From positions 1-26,741 of the forward strand of contig USSF01000031.1 of assembly GCA_900557405.1 (NCBI GenBank): a stretch of 26,741 nt of DNA, read 5' to 3'. Shown here piece by piece: positions 1 through 10,000 of this stretch. Each line of letters starts with the position of its first letter. Position 1 is the first letter of the stretch. Origin of the DNA: an uncultured Prevotella sp. Lineage in GTDB: Bacteria; Bacteroidota; Bacteroidia; Bacteroidales; Bacteroidaceae. Under the pieces are notes generated by a model. The model saw only the letters and a program-made list of their open reading frames with translations, searched no databases and had not been told where the DNA came from. The translations under genes were made by a program, and so were the position numbers.

Positions 1-98
1 TAGCCGCAGGCTTACAGAGCGCAATGCAGCAATATTATCTTCCTACAATATATATCACCGGAAGCGACGGCGGAAGAACCTTAAAAAAGCGTGATTTC

Positions 99-129
99 TT
101 GCATTTGACGAATTAAGTTCTTATTTTTG
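99..129 (+). promoter_or_regulatory. Bacteroidota-type promoter of the HTCS gene
   Basis: A perfect TAnnTTTG -7 box (TATTTTTG) lies at 122-129. A TTG at 99-101 sits 20 bases upstream, where the -33 element is expected. Transcription would start near 135, giving a leader of about 30 bases before the ATG at 166. The in-frame TTG at 127 lies inside the -7 box, so it cannot be the translation start. This promoter consensus is established for Bacteroides and relatives; its use here is inferred. Bases 1-98 show no other feature: the minus-strand frame starting at 104 meets a stop after seven codons. Confidence 0.6.
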
Positions 130-165
130 CATATCGAAAGAATCATACTACATCTTGACAAGACA

Positions 166-3100
166 ATGCTTAGACGTATTTATATATATTCGCTATTACT
201 CGTATTCTGCCTCGCAGCAGGCGCGGCGGAAACACCCGACTATACCTTCACTTCAGACAACAGCGACTTCGGCTTCGTGCAGAAGGAGGTGATGAAAATC
301 ATGCAGGACAGAAACGGACAGATGTGGTTCGCCACATGGGACGGACTGTACCGCTTCGACGGATTCAGCTTTTCGAACTACAAGGCGCGCCCCGGCGACG
401 GCATAAGACTGGAGAGCAACCGACTGGAGAGCATCAGCGAGGACGGCGACAACATCTGGATGAGGGGATACAACGGCACAATCTCACGATTCAGCAAGCG
501 CACGACGAGAATAGACAATCTGCCGATGCATAACTACGTGGCGCAGAAGGAACTGTCGCTCCCCGGCGGAGGCATTGCAGTGAGGATGGCCGACGGAAGG
601 GTCGTAGTGGCGAGAGTGGACCAGGAATCGGACAATATCTCGGCAAAAGTGGTGTTCGGCATAAAGGGCGTGGAAGTGAAGAGAATCGTGGTTGGCAGCA
701 ACGGCATCCTATGGATTCTCACTTCGCACGGCGTATGGCAGTATGCCACCGGCAGCGGAAAGCTGAAACGTCTGTTCGGCGGCATGGAATGTCTGGGCAT
801 GACAGAAAACAGGGGGAAAAGCTTGTTCTGCTGTTCAGGCGGACATTACATGGTATTTGGCAGCGGACGCCTCATGAGGGGGAAGTTGCCCACGCCGGCG
901 GCAGTCAGTTCGGCGGTGTTCCTGCCCGGTGGGAGGACGATTTTCGCCACGCTGGGCGACGGACTATATATAATAGGTAAGAAGAACAACGTGGAGCGCC
1001 ATCTTACTGCAGCAAACAGCGTGCTCCCTGCCGACCGCGTGTCGGAATTGGAACAGGACCGGTTCGGCGACGCATGGTTCTGCACGAACAGGCCCGGAGT
1101 GATGCACTACCGCCATGCCACGGACGAACTGCAATGCCTCAACCTGCAGGGGGAGTTCAGCGGCGATCCGTCGATGTGGCGCAACGACGTGAAGATAGTG
1201 GAGGACTCCAACGGAAAGCTCTGGCTGACGCCTTCGGGCAACGGCATGGCGATGTATGACCGGGAGAGGAACCGGCTCGTGCCATTCCTCGACAAGAACC
1301 GCCATTATGCCTGGACCGCAGAGAACACCGTAATCGACATGTTCGTGGACAAGCAGGACAACGTATGGTTCTGCGGCAAATACACGGGACTGCAGAAGGC
1401 GACATACAGTGCGATGCAGTTCAACACCCTGAGCCACGCCGCCCCGACGGAGAGCGGCCACGACATAAGGGGAATATTCCAGGACTCGAAAGGGCGCATC
1501 TGGCTGGGCCCAAAGAGCGGAGTGGTGAGCGTATACGACAGCGGTCTCCACTTCATCGGCAACCTGGGTGCGGACGGAACGCTGTCACCCCACTCCACCC
1601 CGCAGGTGGGCCATGCCTACGCCTTTGCCGAAGAGAGGAACGGAACGATATGGATTGCAACGAAGTTCAGCGGACTCATCCGTCTGCAGCCCGACGGAGA
1701 GAAATCCTTCAAGCTGACCAGATACACAGCCGACGGCAGCACTTACGGTCTGCCGCACAACGACATATTCTCCATCTGCATCGACAGGCGCAACCGTCTG
1801 TGGGGAGCCACCTTCGGCGGCGGAATATTCTATGCCGACCTGCGGGCAGGGCATCTGCGTTTCATCCATTCGGGCAACAGACTGAAGACGTATCCCATAC
1901 AGACATTCAAGCGCACGCGATTCATCACAGCCGACAGGAGGGGCGACATCTGGGTATGCACCACATCGGGACTGATACGCTTCAAGGACAGCTTCCGCAA
2001 CCCGGCGGACATACGTTTCACGATATACAAGCGGCGGCCGGACGATGCCTCATCGCTGAGCTACAACGATGTGTTGGAGGCGTATTTCACCAAGGCAGAC
2101 TCCATGTACGTATGCACATACGGAGGCGGATTCTGCAAGGTGGAACGCATGGAGGGAGACAGTCTGCGATTCACGCCGTTCACCACCGCCAACGGACTGC
2201 GCAGCGACGTGCTATTCTCCGTGCAGGAGGACAAAGCCGGCAACTTGTGGTTTGCCTCGGAAAACGGATTCGTCAGGTATTCGCCAAAAAGGAACAGCGT
2301 GGAGAACTTCTCGTCGAGATTCTTCGGCAAGCAGATTGACATCAACGAGGGAATGTCGCTCCGACTGAAGGACGGACTGCTGGCATACCCCTCGCGCAAC
2401 TACACCCTGGTTTATTTCAACCCCGAAAGGATAAAGGCGAGCAAGTTCGTGCCGAAGATTATCCTTACGAGACTCTTCGTGGACCAGACCGAACAGCAGC
2501 CGTCGGCAGGCGATGACGCAATACTGGAGAGCGACATCAACTGCACGGAACGCATCACGCTGCCATCGGACAAGAACGGATTCAACCTGGAGTTTGCGGC
2601 GCTCGACTTCCGCGACCCTACCAACGTAAGCTATGCCTATATGATAGAGGGCATCGATGCTGGATGGAACATGATAGGCAACCGCCACAACGCCATATAC
2701 AACAACCTGCCGCCAGGCAGATACACGCTGAAGATACGCTCCACGAACAGCGACGGAGTGTGGGTGGACAACGTGCGCGAGGTAAGCATCGAGGTGCTGC
2801 CCTCGTTCTGGCAGACGGGCTGGGCATGGCTGCTGTATTTCATCATCGCCGTAATCGCAGTGGGCGCCACTACATACGTATTGACCACCATCCTGCAGCT
2901 GAAGCAGAAGGTGGCGATAGAGCAGCAGATATCCGACCTGAAGATGAAATTCTTCACCAACATATCCCACGAGATACGCACGCCGCTCACACTCATCTCG
3001 GGAAGCGTGAAGGAGATTCTCAGGCGCGGAGTGAAGGAGAAGCCGCTCAACGAGGCGCTGCACGTGGTGGACAACAACAGCGACCGTCTGCTCCGCCTCG

Positions 3101-4578
3101 TCAACCAGATTCTCGACATCAGGAAGATAGAGAACGGCAGAATGAAACTTTCGCTGAGAAGGATTGACACGGAACGGTTCATCGGGACGCTGATGATGAA
3201 CTTCCGCAATCTCGCCGGCGAGCGCGGCATAAACCTCAACCTCGAACGGCCCAAGGAGAAGGTATACGTATGGGCAGACAGGGAGAAGCTCGACAAGGTG
3301 ATGTTCAACCTTCTGTCGAACGCCTTCCGCTTCACGCCGAAGGGGAAGAGCATCACCGTGAGCATCACGCCGAAGGCGGAGGGAGCAATTATCAAAGTGG
3401 CTGACGAAGGCAGCGGCATCGCCCCCGAACGCCAGAAGAGCATCTTCGGCATATTCAATTCGGACAACGAGGGCAGCGTGGTGGACCAGCCGCATACTGG
3501 TATCGGACTCGCCCTGACGAAGGAACTTGTGGAACTGCATCATGGCAGGATACACGTGGAGAGCACGTTTGGCAAAGGAAGCACGTTCATCGTGGAACTG
3601 CCCTGCAACAAGCCTGGCAGCGGAATAGAAGCAGACTATATCATGGAGGATGATGCACCAAACGAACCGGTCGGCGAAAGCATGGATGCAATGCCGGATA
3701 CGACGGATTCGGCTGTGGTTCCTGCGATGGATTCTACAGCAGATGATGATAATGGGCAAGGCAACGAAGATGGACAGAAGAACGACAGGCAGACGGTTCT
3801 CATAGTGGAGGACAATGCGGAGATGAGAAAATTCATCGCCCTTATCCTGAATGATGAATATAACATCATGATGGCTGCCGACGGCAAGGAGGGACTGGAA
3901 AAGGCCACTGCAACACTGCCGGACATGATCATTTCCGACTACATGATGCCGGTGATGGACGGTATGGAGATGGCAGGCCGCCTGCGCCGCGACATGACGA
4001 CAAGTCATATACCAATCATCATGCTGTCGGCACGCACGGACGAGGCTTCGGTAATCCTCGGTCTGCACACGGGCATCGACGCATATATCGAAAAACCCTT
4101 CAGCGCCGACATGCTGAGAGCGAGGATAAAGAACCTCATCGCCATGCGGCGGAACCTGCAGCAGATGTATATGGACAGGTTCGTGAACAAGGCTGCAGAC
4201 AGGGCTGACGGCATTGCTTGGAGCAAGATGACAGACGACAGCAACAAAACAGCGGATGCCGACCAGCGTTTCCTCACCAAGCTGACGGCATTGCTCGAAG
4301 AGAACATCAGCAACGGAGACCTGTCGGTGGACGACGTGGCACGGCTGATGGGAATGAGCCGTTCGGTATATTTCAAGAAGATAAAGGCACTTACTGGCAT
4401 CGGACCGAACGATTATTTCAAGTCGCTGCGCCTGCAGAGGGCTGCGGAGCTGCTTGATACCGGCGAAATGAGCATCACGGAGATTTCATACAGCATAGGT
4501 ATCGCCGACTCCCATTATTTCAGCAAATGCTTCAAACAGAAGTTCGGCGTCACGCCGACGGAATACAGAAACAGATAA
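166..4578 (+). CDS. Hybrid two-component system sensor/regulator (HTCS)
   Basis: A one-protein signalling system of 1470 residues that senses a ligand, often a glycan fragment, in the periplasm and controls transcription directly. A signal sequence covers about residues 1-22. Twelve beta-propeller (reg_prop) blades with W-containing motifs such as GQMWFATWDGLYRF run to about 740. A Y_Y_Y domain spans about 804-878 and a membrane helix about 884-908. The histidine kinase has the H-box NISHEIRTP with His935, N-box asparagines 1048 and 1052, and the G-boxes DEGSGIAP and GIGLAL. An acidic linker covers 1148-1209. The receiver has E1215/D1216, phospho-acceptor D1258 and K1310. An AraC-type HTH covers about 1370-1470. 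All catalytic residues are present. ATG 166 was chosen because it directly precedes the signal peptide. HTCS genes usually adjoin polysaccharide-utilisation loci; no SusC/SusD pair is in this window, so the ligand is unknown. Confidence 0.95.
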   Translation: MLRRIYIYSLLLVFCLAAGAAETPDYTFTSDNSDFGFVQKEVMKIMQDRNGQMWFATWDGLYRFDGFSFSNYKARPGDGIRLESNRLESISEDGDNIWMRGYNGTISRFSKRTTRIDNLPMHNYVAQKELSLPGGGIAVRMADGRVVVARVDQESDNISAKVVFGIKGVEVKRIVVGSNGILWILTSHGVWQYATGSGKLKRLFGGMECLGMTENRGKSLFCCSGGHYMVFGSGRLMRGKLPTPAAVSSAVFLPGGRTIFATLGDGLYIIGKKNNVERHLTAANSVLPADRVSELEQDRFGDAWFCTNRPGVMHYRHATDELQCLNLQGEFSGDPSMWRNDVKIVEDSNGKLWLTPSGNGMAMYDRERNRLVPFLDKNRHYAWTAENTVIDMFVDKQDNVWFCGKYTGLQKATYSAMQFNTLSHAAPTESGHDIRGIFQDSKGRIWLGPKSGVVSVYDSGLHFIGNLGADGTLSPHSTPQVGHAYAFAEERNGTIWIATKFSGLIRLQPDGEKSFKLTRYTADGSTYGLPHNDIFSICIDRRNRLWGATFGGGIFYADLRAGHLRFIHSGNRLKTYPIQTFKRTRFITADRRGDIWVCTTSGLIRFKDSFRNPADIRFTIYKRRPDDASSLSYNDVLEAYFTKADSMYVCTYGGGFCKVERMEGDSLRFTPFTTANGLRSDVLFSVQEDKAGNLWFASENGFVRYSPKRNSVENFSSRFFGKQIDINEGMSLRLKDGLLAYPSRNYTLVYFNPERIKASKFVPKIILTRLFVDQTEQQPSAGDDAILESDINCTERITLPSDKNGFNLEFAALDFRDPTNVSYAYMIEGIDAGWNMIGNRHNAIYNNLPPGRYTLKIRSTNSDGVWVDNVREVSIEVLPSFWQTGWAWLLYFIIAVIAVGATTYVLTTILQLKQKVAIEQQISDLKMKFFTNISHEIRTPLTLISGSVKEILRRGVKEKPLNEALHVVDNNSDRLLRLVNQILDIRKIENGRMKLSLRRIDTERFIGTLMMNFRNLAGERGINLNLERPKEKVYVWADREKLDKVMFNLLSNAFRFTPKGKSITVSITPKAEGAIIKVADEGSGIAPERQKSIFGIFNSDNEGSVVDQPHTGIGLALTKELVELHHGRIHVESTFGKGSTFIVELPCNKPGSGIEADYIMEDDAPNEPVGESMDAMPDTTDSAVVPAMDSTADDDNGQGNEDGQKNDRQTVLIVEDNAEMRKFIALILNDEYNIMMAADGKEGLEKATATLPDMIISDYMMPVMDGMEMAGRLRRDMTTSHIPIIMLSARTDEASVILGLHTGIDAYIEKPFSADMLRARIKNLIAMRRNLQQMYMDRFVNKAADRADGIAWSKMTDDSNKTADADQRFLTKLTALLEENISNGDLSVDDVARLMGMSRSVYFKKIKALTGIGPNDYFKSLRLQRAAELLDTGEMSITEISYSIGIADSHYFSKCFKQKFGVTPTEYRNR

Positions 4579-4619
4579 TGGAGCGGAAGGTTTTGTCACT
4601 TGACGAAACCCCGCTCCAT
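4578..4619. terminator. Strong hairpin between convergent HTCS and tamL genes
   Basis: ATGGAGCGG (4578-4586) pairs perfectly with CCGCTCCAT (4611-4619). Inside it GGTTTTGTC (4589-4597) pairs with GACGAAACC (4602-4610), with one G-U pair and a four-base loop. The stem starts on the last base of the HTCS stop codon. No clear U-tract follows on either strand, so it may act as a transcript-end stabiliser or a bidirectional block rather than a canonical intrinsic terminator. A second weaker stem, ATGAAGC/GCTTCAT (4621-4627 with 4658-4664), encloses two direct copies of AAGCTCTGCT (4624-4633 and 4643-4652). Confidence 0.65.
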
Positions 4620-4673
4620 AATGAAGCTCTGCTTTCTTGGTTAAGCTCTGCTCCATTGCTTCATGACAATTCA

Positions 4674-6977
4674 TCAGAACGGATAACCTACGGCAAGATG
4701 AATGCTCTGTCCGTCCTTGAATTTCGGGATATTGTAATAGCCGCCCTTGCCCGTATCATAAGGCAGGTGGATGCCGACGCCCCAATCGAGCCTCAACACG
4801 AGGAACTCAAGGTCGTAGCGCACGCCGATACCCGTACCCACAGCCATCTGGTCGAGGATATTGGATATCTTGAACTTGGAGCCGGCACGGTTGTCTTCCG
4901 ACTGCAGCGACCACACATTGCCCATATCCAGGAACATAGCACCATAGAGATTGCCGAAGAAATTGAAGCGGTATTCCAGATTGCCCTGGAACTTCAGGTC
5001 CCCCATCTGGTCGATGTATGATGAACCGTCGGTTGTGGCATAGCCGCCTGGGCCGATGCTCCTTGCGGCATACGCCCTCACGCTGTTGGCACCTCCCACA
5101 TAGAACTGCTCGCTGTATGGAGTGCGCTTCGTGTTGCCATAGGAATATACCACGCCGGCATTGAGATGACCTACGAGCTGCGACTTGAGCCCTATGGACC
5201 ACGTCTTGGTGAAGTCGCTCTCCAGTTTGACAAACTGCGCATAAACGTTCTTGAACAGTTTCTTGTTCTCGGCATTCCATTTCCTTCCTGCCGCCATATT
5301 GATGAGCGAAAGTACATTGCCGGCCTCGGATGCCGTGATGCTCCAGTATATCGGGTTGCGGTATTGCTTCGGACTGGTATAGGTGAACGTGTAGCTCATC
5401 TTGGGGATGAACATATCCTGCATCGTGGCGAGGAGGTATGGGTTGGCGTTCATTATGGAATCAAACTTGTGCGTGGCATAAGTGAGATGCTGGTATTTCA
5501 GCGTCAGCGGACTGTATTCATGCTTTGTCTTCTCCGTGTTCTGCCATTTGTAAGTCCATTCGCCTGATGCGGTGTGCATCTTGAAATAGCCCGGGCGGTT
5601 GAGCACGTTGGTGGATGCCTTGGCCGTAGTGGAAGGCGTTGTGAAATAGCGGCGGCGCTTGAGGAACGGCACGATAAGGCGGGGGAAAGTGACGGAGAGG
5701 TCGGCTCCATACTCATAGGAGTTGAAGTCGTCCGACGAACCTGCCGACACGCCCTTTGTCTGCCACTCGTATGAACCGTGCACGTTGAGGTCTACCACCT
5801 CACCGCCACGGAAGGCATTGAGCTTCTTCAGACCAAGCACCACCTCCGGTCCGGTACGTCCGTTGATTTTGTTGCTGTAGTTTGTCTCGATATACGACTC
5901 GTAGGGTTTGTTGAGCACACAGCTCACGGCCATATCGAGCGTGTCACACGAGGTTGTGGTGTCGCGCGGAGTAAAGGAGAACTGCACGGAACTGTACTGT
6001 CCGGAATTGTTCAACCTGTCGGCACTCTCCAGGAAGGCGCTGTAGCTATACATCTGTTTGGGGAAAAGGCGCAGCTGACTGAGAAGCAGGCGCGCACGGA
6101 TCTTAGGTTTCTTGCCGTTGAAATAGATTGACAGGCGACGATAGATGAATGAATCCTTCAGCTGCTCCATAGTCTTCTTCATGATATTCACGCGGAGATT
6201 GCCTATATACCATTTGTGGCGCGCAATCTCGGGAATGTTGTCGGCAAGCTGCAGACGCAGCTGCACCTTGTTCGGTTCGTTGAGCGAATCGGCAAGATAT
6301 GAGGCATAGGGCGACTGGTAGTAATAATATCCGTTGTTGCGGAAAAGGTTCGCCAGACGGACGCGCTCGGCATCGAGCCTGGCAACGTCGAGCGGGTCGC
6401 CGGTTTTCACCACGGCCTGGTCCTTTGTGGCGTTTATCAGACTGTCGGCAACGTCGGGGAAGTTGGCATACTCCAGCGTGTCTACGGTGGTCACATTATT
6501 AAAGTCAACCGTATAGGCTATCTTCGCCTTCTTGGGATTCTTTCCGATGTTCACGTCATATTTCACATTGCCGCTGAAATAGCCGTGGTTGCGCAATACT
6601 GACTTTGCCACGGATGCTCTCAATTCCGGATTCACCCAACTCATCAGCACCGGAGCCTGACCGAAGGTCTTAGCAATCCATTTCCCTGCCTTGCCCTCAG
6701 AACTGTTGAAGGCATTCCATATCCACAGTCGGTAAGGGATGGTGCGGTGGTAGGAACTGCCGAAGAAGGCACCGTTAGGAGCCGTGGCGAGGGCAGCCTC
6801 CACTTCCTCCTGTGTGGAATAGAAATGGTCTGACTTCTCATAGTTCTGGTATTTTATCGGTTTCAGTCCCGTATACAGCCGGTCGCCCTCGGGCACGCTC
6901 TTCGTGGAAGAACATGACGCGATGCCGATGACGGCGGCAAGAAATGCCAGCGCTTTGCTTATATCCTGTATTCTCAT
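4674..6977 (-). CDS. tamL: TamL: outer-membrane Omp85-family lipoprotein (TamA counterpart)
   Basis: A 767-residue Omp85 protein predicted to form the outer-membrane half of the translocation and assembly module with TamB. The N-terminus is a lipoprotein signal with lipobox IASC (Cys22), the feature that separates the Bacteroidota TamL form from proteobacterial TamA. POTRA-like regions follow (about 100-330, for example VLRNHGYFSGNVKYDV), then a C-terminal beta-barrel ending in aromatic F767. The Omp85 loop-6 motif, normally VRG(F/Y), appears as VRAY at 633-636 within GGANSVRAY. The gene starts 67 bases after tamB's stop, on the same strand and with no promoter box in between, so the two are read as one operon. 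The length fits the family. The TamL name rests on lipobox, barrel and TamB linkage; a BamA-like paralogue is less likely. Confidence 0.88.
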   Translation of the reverse strand: MRIQDISKALAFLAAVIGIASCSSTKSVPEGDRLYTGLKPIKYQNYEKSDHFYSTQEEVEAALATAPNGAFFGSSYHRTIPYRLWIWNAFNSSEGKAGKWIAKTFGQAPVLMSWVNPELRASVAKSVLRNHGYFSGNVKYDVNIGKNPKKAKIAYTVDFNNVTTVDTLEYANFPDVADSLINATKDQAVVKTGDPLDVARLDAERVRLANLFRNNGYYYYQSPYASYLADSLNEPNKVQLRLQLADNIPEIARHKWYIGNLRVNIMKKTMEQLKDSFIYRRLSIYFNGKKPKIRARLLLSQLRLFPKQMYSYSAFLESADRLNNSGQYSSVQFSFTPRDTTTSCDTLDMAVSCVLNKPYESYIETNYSNKINGRTGPEVVLGLKKLNAFRGGEVVDLNVHGSYEWQTKGVSAGSSDDFNSYEYGADLSVTFPRLIVPFLKRRRYFTTPSTTAKASTNVLNRPGYFKMHTASGEWTYKWQNTEKTKHEYSPLTLKYQHLTYATHKFDSIMNANPYLLATMQDMFIPKMSYTFTYTSPKQYRNPIYWSITASEAGNVLSLINMAAGRKWNAENKKLFKNVYAQFVKLESDFTKTWSIGLKSQLVGHLNAGVVYSYGNTKRTPYSEQFYVGGANSVRAYAARSIGPGGYATTDGSSYIDQMGDLKFQGNLEYRFNFFGNLYGAMFLDMGNVWSLQSEDNRAGSKFKISNILDQMAVGTGIGVRYDLEFLVLRLDWGVGIHLPYDTGKGGYYNIPKFKDGQSIHLAVGYPF

Positions 6978-7044
6978 TTTTCTGTTTCCTTGTTTGTTGT
7001 CCTTACCTCGGTTTCGCTGTCTTGCCAGCTGCTCCAGGAATCCT

Positions 7045-10000
7045 TTACTTGTCCTTTACCTCTTTGCTTACCGTTTTCACTTCAGTCTCTTTTGTTGCTT
7101 CTCCGCTCTTCGTGTCCGACTTAGGCTTCTGCCCGTTCTGCGGAGCGGGAATCTGCTCTTTCTTGTCCTTGCCGAAATAGAAGAGGTCCTTGAAGTGCTG
7201 CACGGTGCGCCTCCATGTGAAGCCTACACCGAACTCCTGCGTGTTGCCCTCAAGCCAGTCATAGGAGTTGTTGTCGTAGAAGAGCTTCAGGTATTTGTTC
7301 GACGTGTCGCCGAGACGGTATTCAAATGTGACGTTGTCGAAGAACGACTCGTTCTGGTTAGGGTCTTCCACTCCGCTCGACACCTTTCCACCCACGATAA
7401 TCTTCAGACGGTTGTTCCAGAATCTCTTGGAGAACTTAAACGAGTAGTCGGTGTGCATGTTTCCCGTAGCGTCGGTGGAGTTGTCAATGCCGAAGCTCAG
7501 GTCGAGCGTGCGCAGGGCGTTGCCTGTAATGTTATTTATCTCGCTCTGCAGGAAGGAGCTGAGGGCGCTGTTCATCGAGAATCCGCTTGTGTTGCCGTCG
7601 GCAAGATACATTCCCGTGGTAAGCATCGTCACGGCGAGCTTGCCCCGCTGTTCCATGCTCATTGCCTGCAGTTCGTTGTGCAGCGACATATCCTCCGGCG
7701 CATCGAGCGTGAACTCCAGTCCCATATCATTGAGCGTCTTGGTGATGACTACTCCACACTTGAAGAGCACAGACCTTCCGGTCTGTCCGTCGCTGCCCAC
7801 GGTGGCCTTGGTCTCCTCGGTTGCCGTGATGTTTAGCTTAGGGTTCATCATGTCGCCGGTGAACTCTATGTAGCTTCCGTTCTCGATGGTAAAGGTCTTG
7901 AGCGGGATTACCGGCAGGGCGTATTTCATTTTGCTGTTGCTCAGAGTATATTTACCGTTCAGTCGCAATTCATTGAGCGGGTCGTAGGTCATGCGCAGGT
8001 CGCCGCCGCCCATCAGGTCCACGTAGTTGGAGTGGTCGGCATTGAGGTATGCCATGACGTGTACGCCAGGTTCCACTGTTACGGCGAGACTCATGTCGAG
8101 ACCCGTAAGCGGCGGATGGTTCACGCTCTGCTGCGTGGTGTCGTTCAGGTTGGTGAACTTCACCAGTTCGTCCATCTGGTTATCGGTGGTCAACGGGGAG
8201 TCGCGCAGGATATACGCCATATCGGTGGCACCGAGCACATTGAGCTTGCCCCGCATCTGCAGATTGTCGAGCTTGCCCTTCATGATACCGTAGAAATCGA
8301 TGAATGCCTTGCCGAATGCCACGCTGCGGTAATTCTCCTTGGCATTGATCAGCTGATAGTTCTCCGCCCTCATCCTCACGTTCATGAAAACATTGTCGAG
8401 GTCGGAAAAATCTATGTCGCCATAGATGTTCAGCGGATTGTCGTTATGTGCGAAAACCTCGAAGTTCTCGAAGAGCAGCTTGCTGCCCACCACGCGCACG
8501 GGGTCGTTGCTGAAGCGCAACTTCACGCCGTAAGGCACGCTCACCATATATGTAGAGTCGAGATATACCTCTCCGTCCACCTGCGGCTTATCTATCGCTC
8601 CCTTCACGGTCATCTTTCCGTCGGCATTGCCTTCGAAGCCGAAGAGCTGCTCCGGGATGAATCCGTTGACAAGCGACAGCGGCATGTCGTCGAGCGCCAT
8701 CGTGGCATCAATCACTCCCTTGCCCGACGGTGTGTATGTACCTATGAATGTTCCCACCTTGTTGCCATCGCTGAAGAGCATGGCGTCAACGTAGTGACTG
8801 CCGTCGGTGCGCGGCATATAAACGAATTCCGTGCTCACATCGCCCATATCACAACCCTCGTATGTCATCTTGTCGACGGAGAGCGTCGACGATAGCGTCA
8901 GCTTCTCCTCGGTCTGGATTGCGTGGAAGTCGCCGTTCATCGTTCCCGTCACCTTCGGGAAATAAGGCAGCACGGCTGTGATCTTCGACAGGTCGAAGTT
9001 GTTGAGGCTGACCGTCACGTCCTGCAGTGCCTCCAGGTTCTCGTCGTCTGTATATACCTGTAGTCCCATACCGTCGTTAGCTCTCAGGTTAAGCTTTGCC
9101 GAGAGCCGGTCGTCGTTGGCGAGGAACACGTAGTTGTCCTCGTTCGCATTGAATTTCTTGTAACCCAGGATTATGTTGTCGGTGAGCAGGTGCAGGCGTG
9201 CCCCTTTCTCCTCAAGCTCCGCCGTAGCGCCCAACTTTATTCCGAGTCGGTTGTTGGCATCATACACTGCGAGGTTCACTCCCGAACCGCGCTCCATGAG
9301 ATACCCGTCGAAGAGGGTGTTGAACACATACTGCGGATTCTTCTTCGAGTTGCGTATCTGTCCGTTGTACGTACAGTTGATTGAGTCCGACACGATGTTG
9401 AAGCGTATCGTGTCGAGGCGTATGTCGGAAACGGTAAGTGCGTTAAGCTCCAGTCCGCCGTTCATTCCCATGTGCGGCGAGATGTCCATATCCATATCGA
9501 TGCTCTCGAAGGTATATCCGCAATAGTTCATGAAGCGGCTGAAGATGTTCTCCTTTCCTGCCTTCATCCTTATCTGCGCCATCGGCAGAAGTTCGCGCAA
9601 TGCCACGTAGTCTATGCGCTTCTCGCTGAGCTGTGCGGCGAGAGCCTTGCCGAAGCTTGTCCCGCTGTTTATCAGGCGTTCGTAGCCTCCGCTGGCGTTC
9701 ATCTTCAGATAGAAGTCGCCGCAGTCGATGAGCGCGCGCGTCGTGTCGCGGTTTGTCAATACATCGAGCGAGATATTCACCGGACGATAGCGCCGCGCGG
9801 AATCGAGAATCGTCACGTCGCTCGTCCCGCCGCGCAGCATATACATCTGCTTCATGTCGGAGGCAACGTCGAAATGGCAGCACAGCGAACCTACGAGCGG
9901 CTTCTGCGTGACGCCCAGTGCATACAGGTCCACGCGGTTCACGTCGGCAGAGAATGTGGCGTCAATCTTCTTGCTGTTGATGAATCCGTCGAACGAGAGA

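Noticed and set aside
127..165. Upstream extension of the HTCS gene from a TTG start
   Set aside because: The TTG lies inside the -7 promoter box and would place 13 residues ahead of a normal signal peptide.
2212..4068. Long minus-strand open frame (618 codons) inside the HTCS gene
   Set aside because: It is a shadow of the HTCS reading frame in GC-biased DNA: His-, Val- and Arg-rich composition with no domain character, whereas the + frame has intact kinase and receiver motifs.
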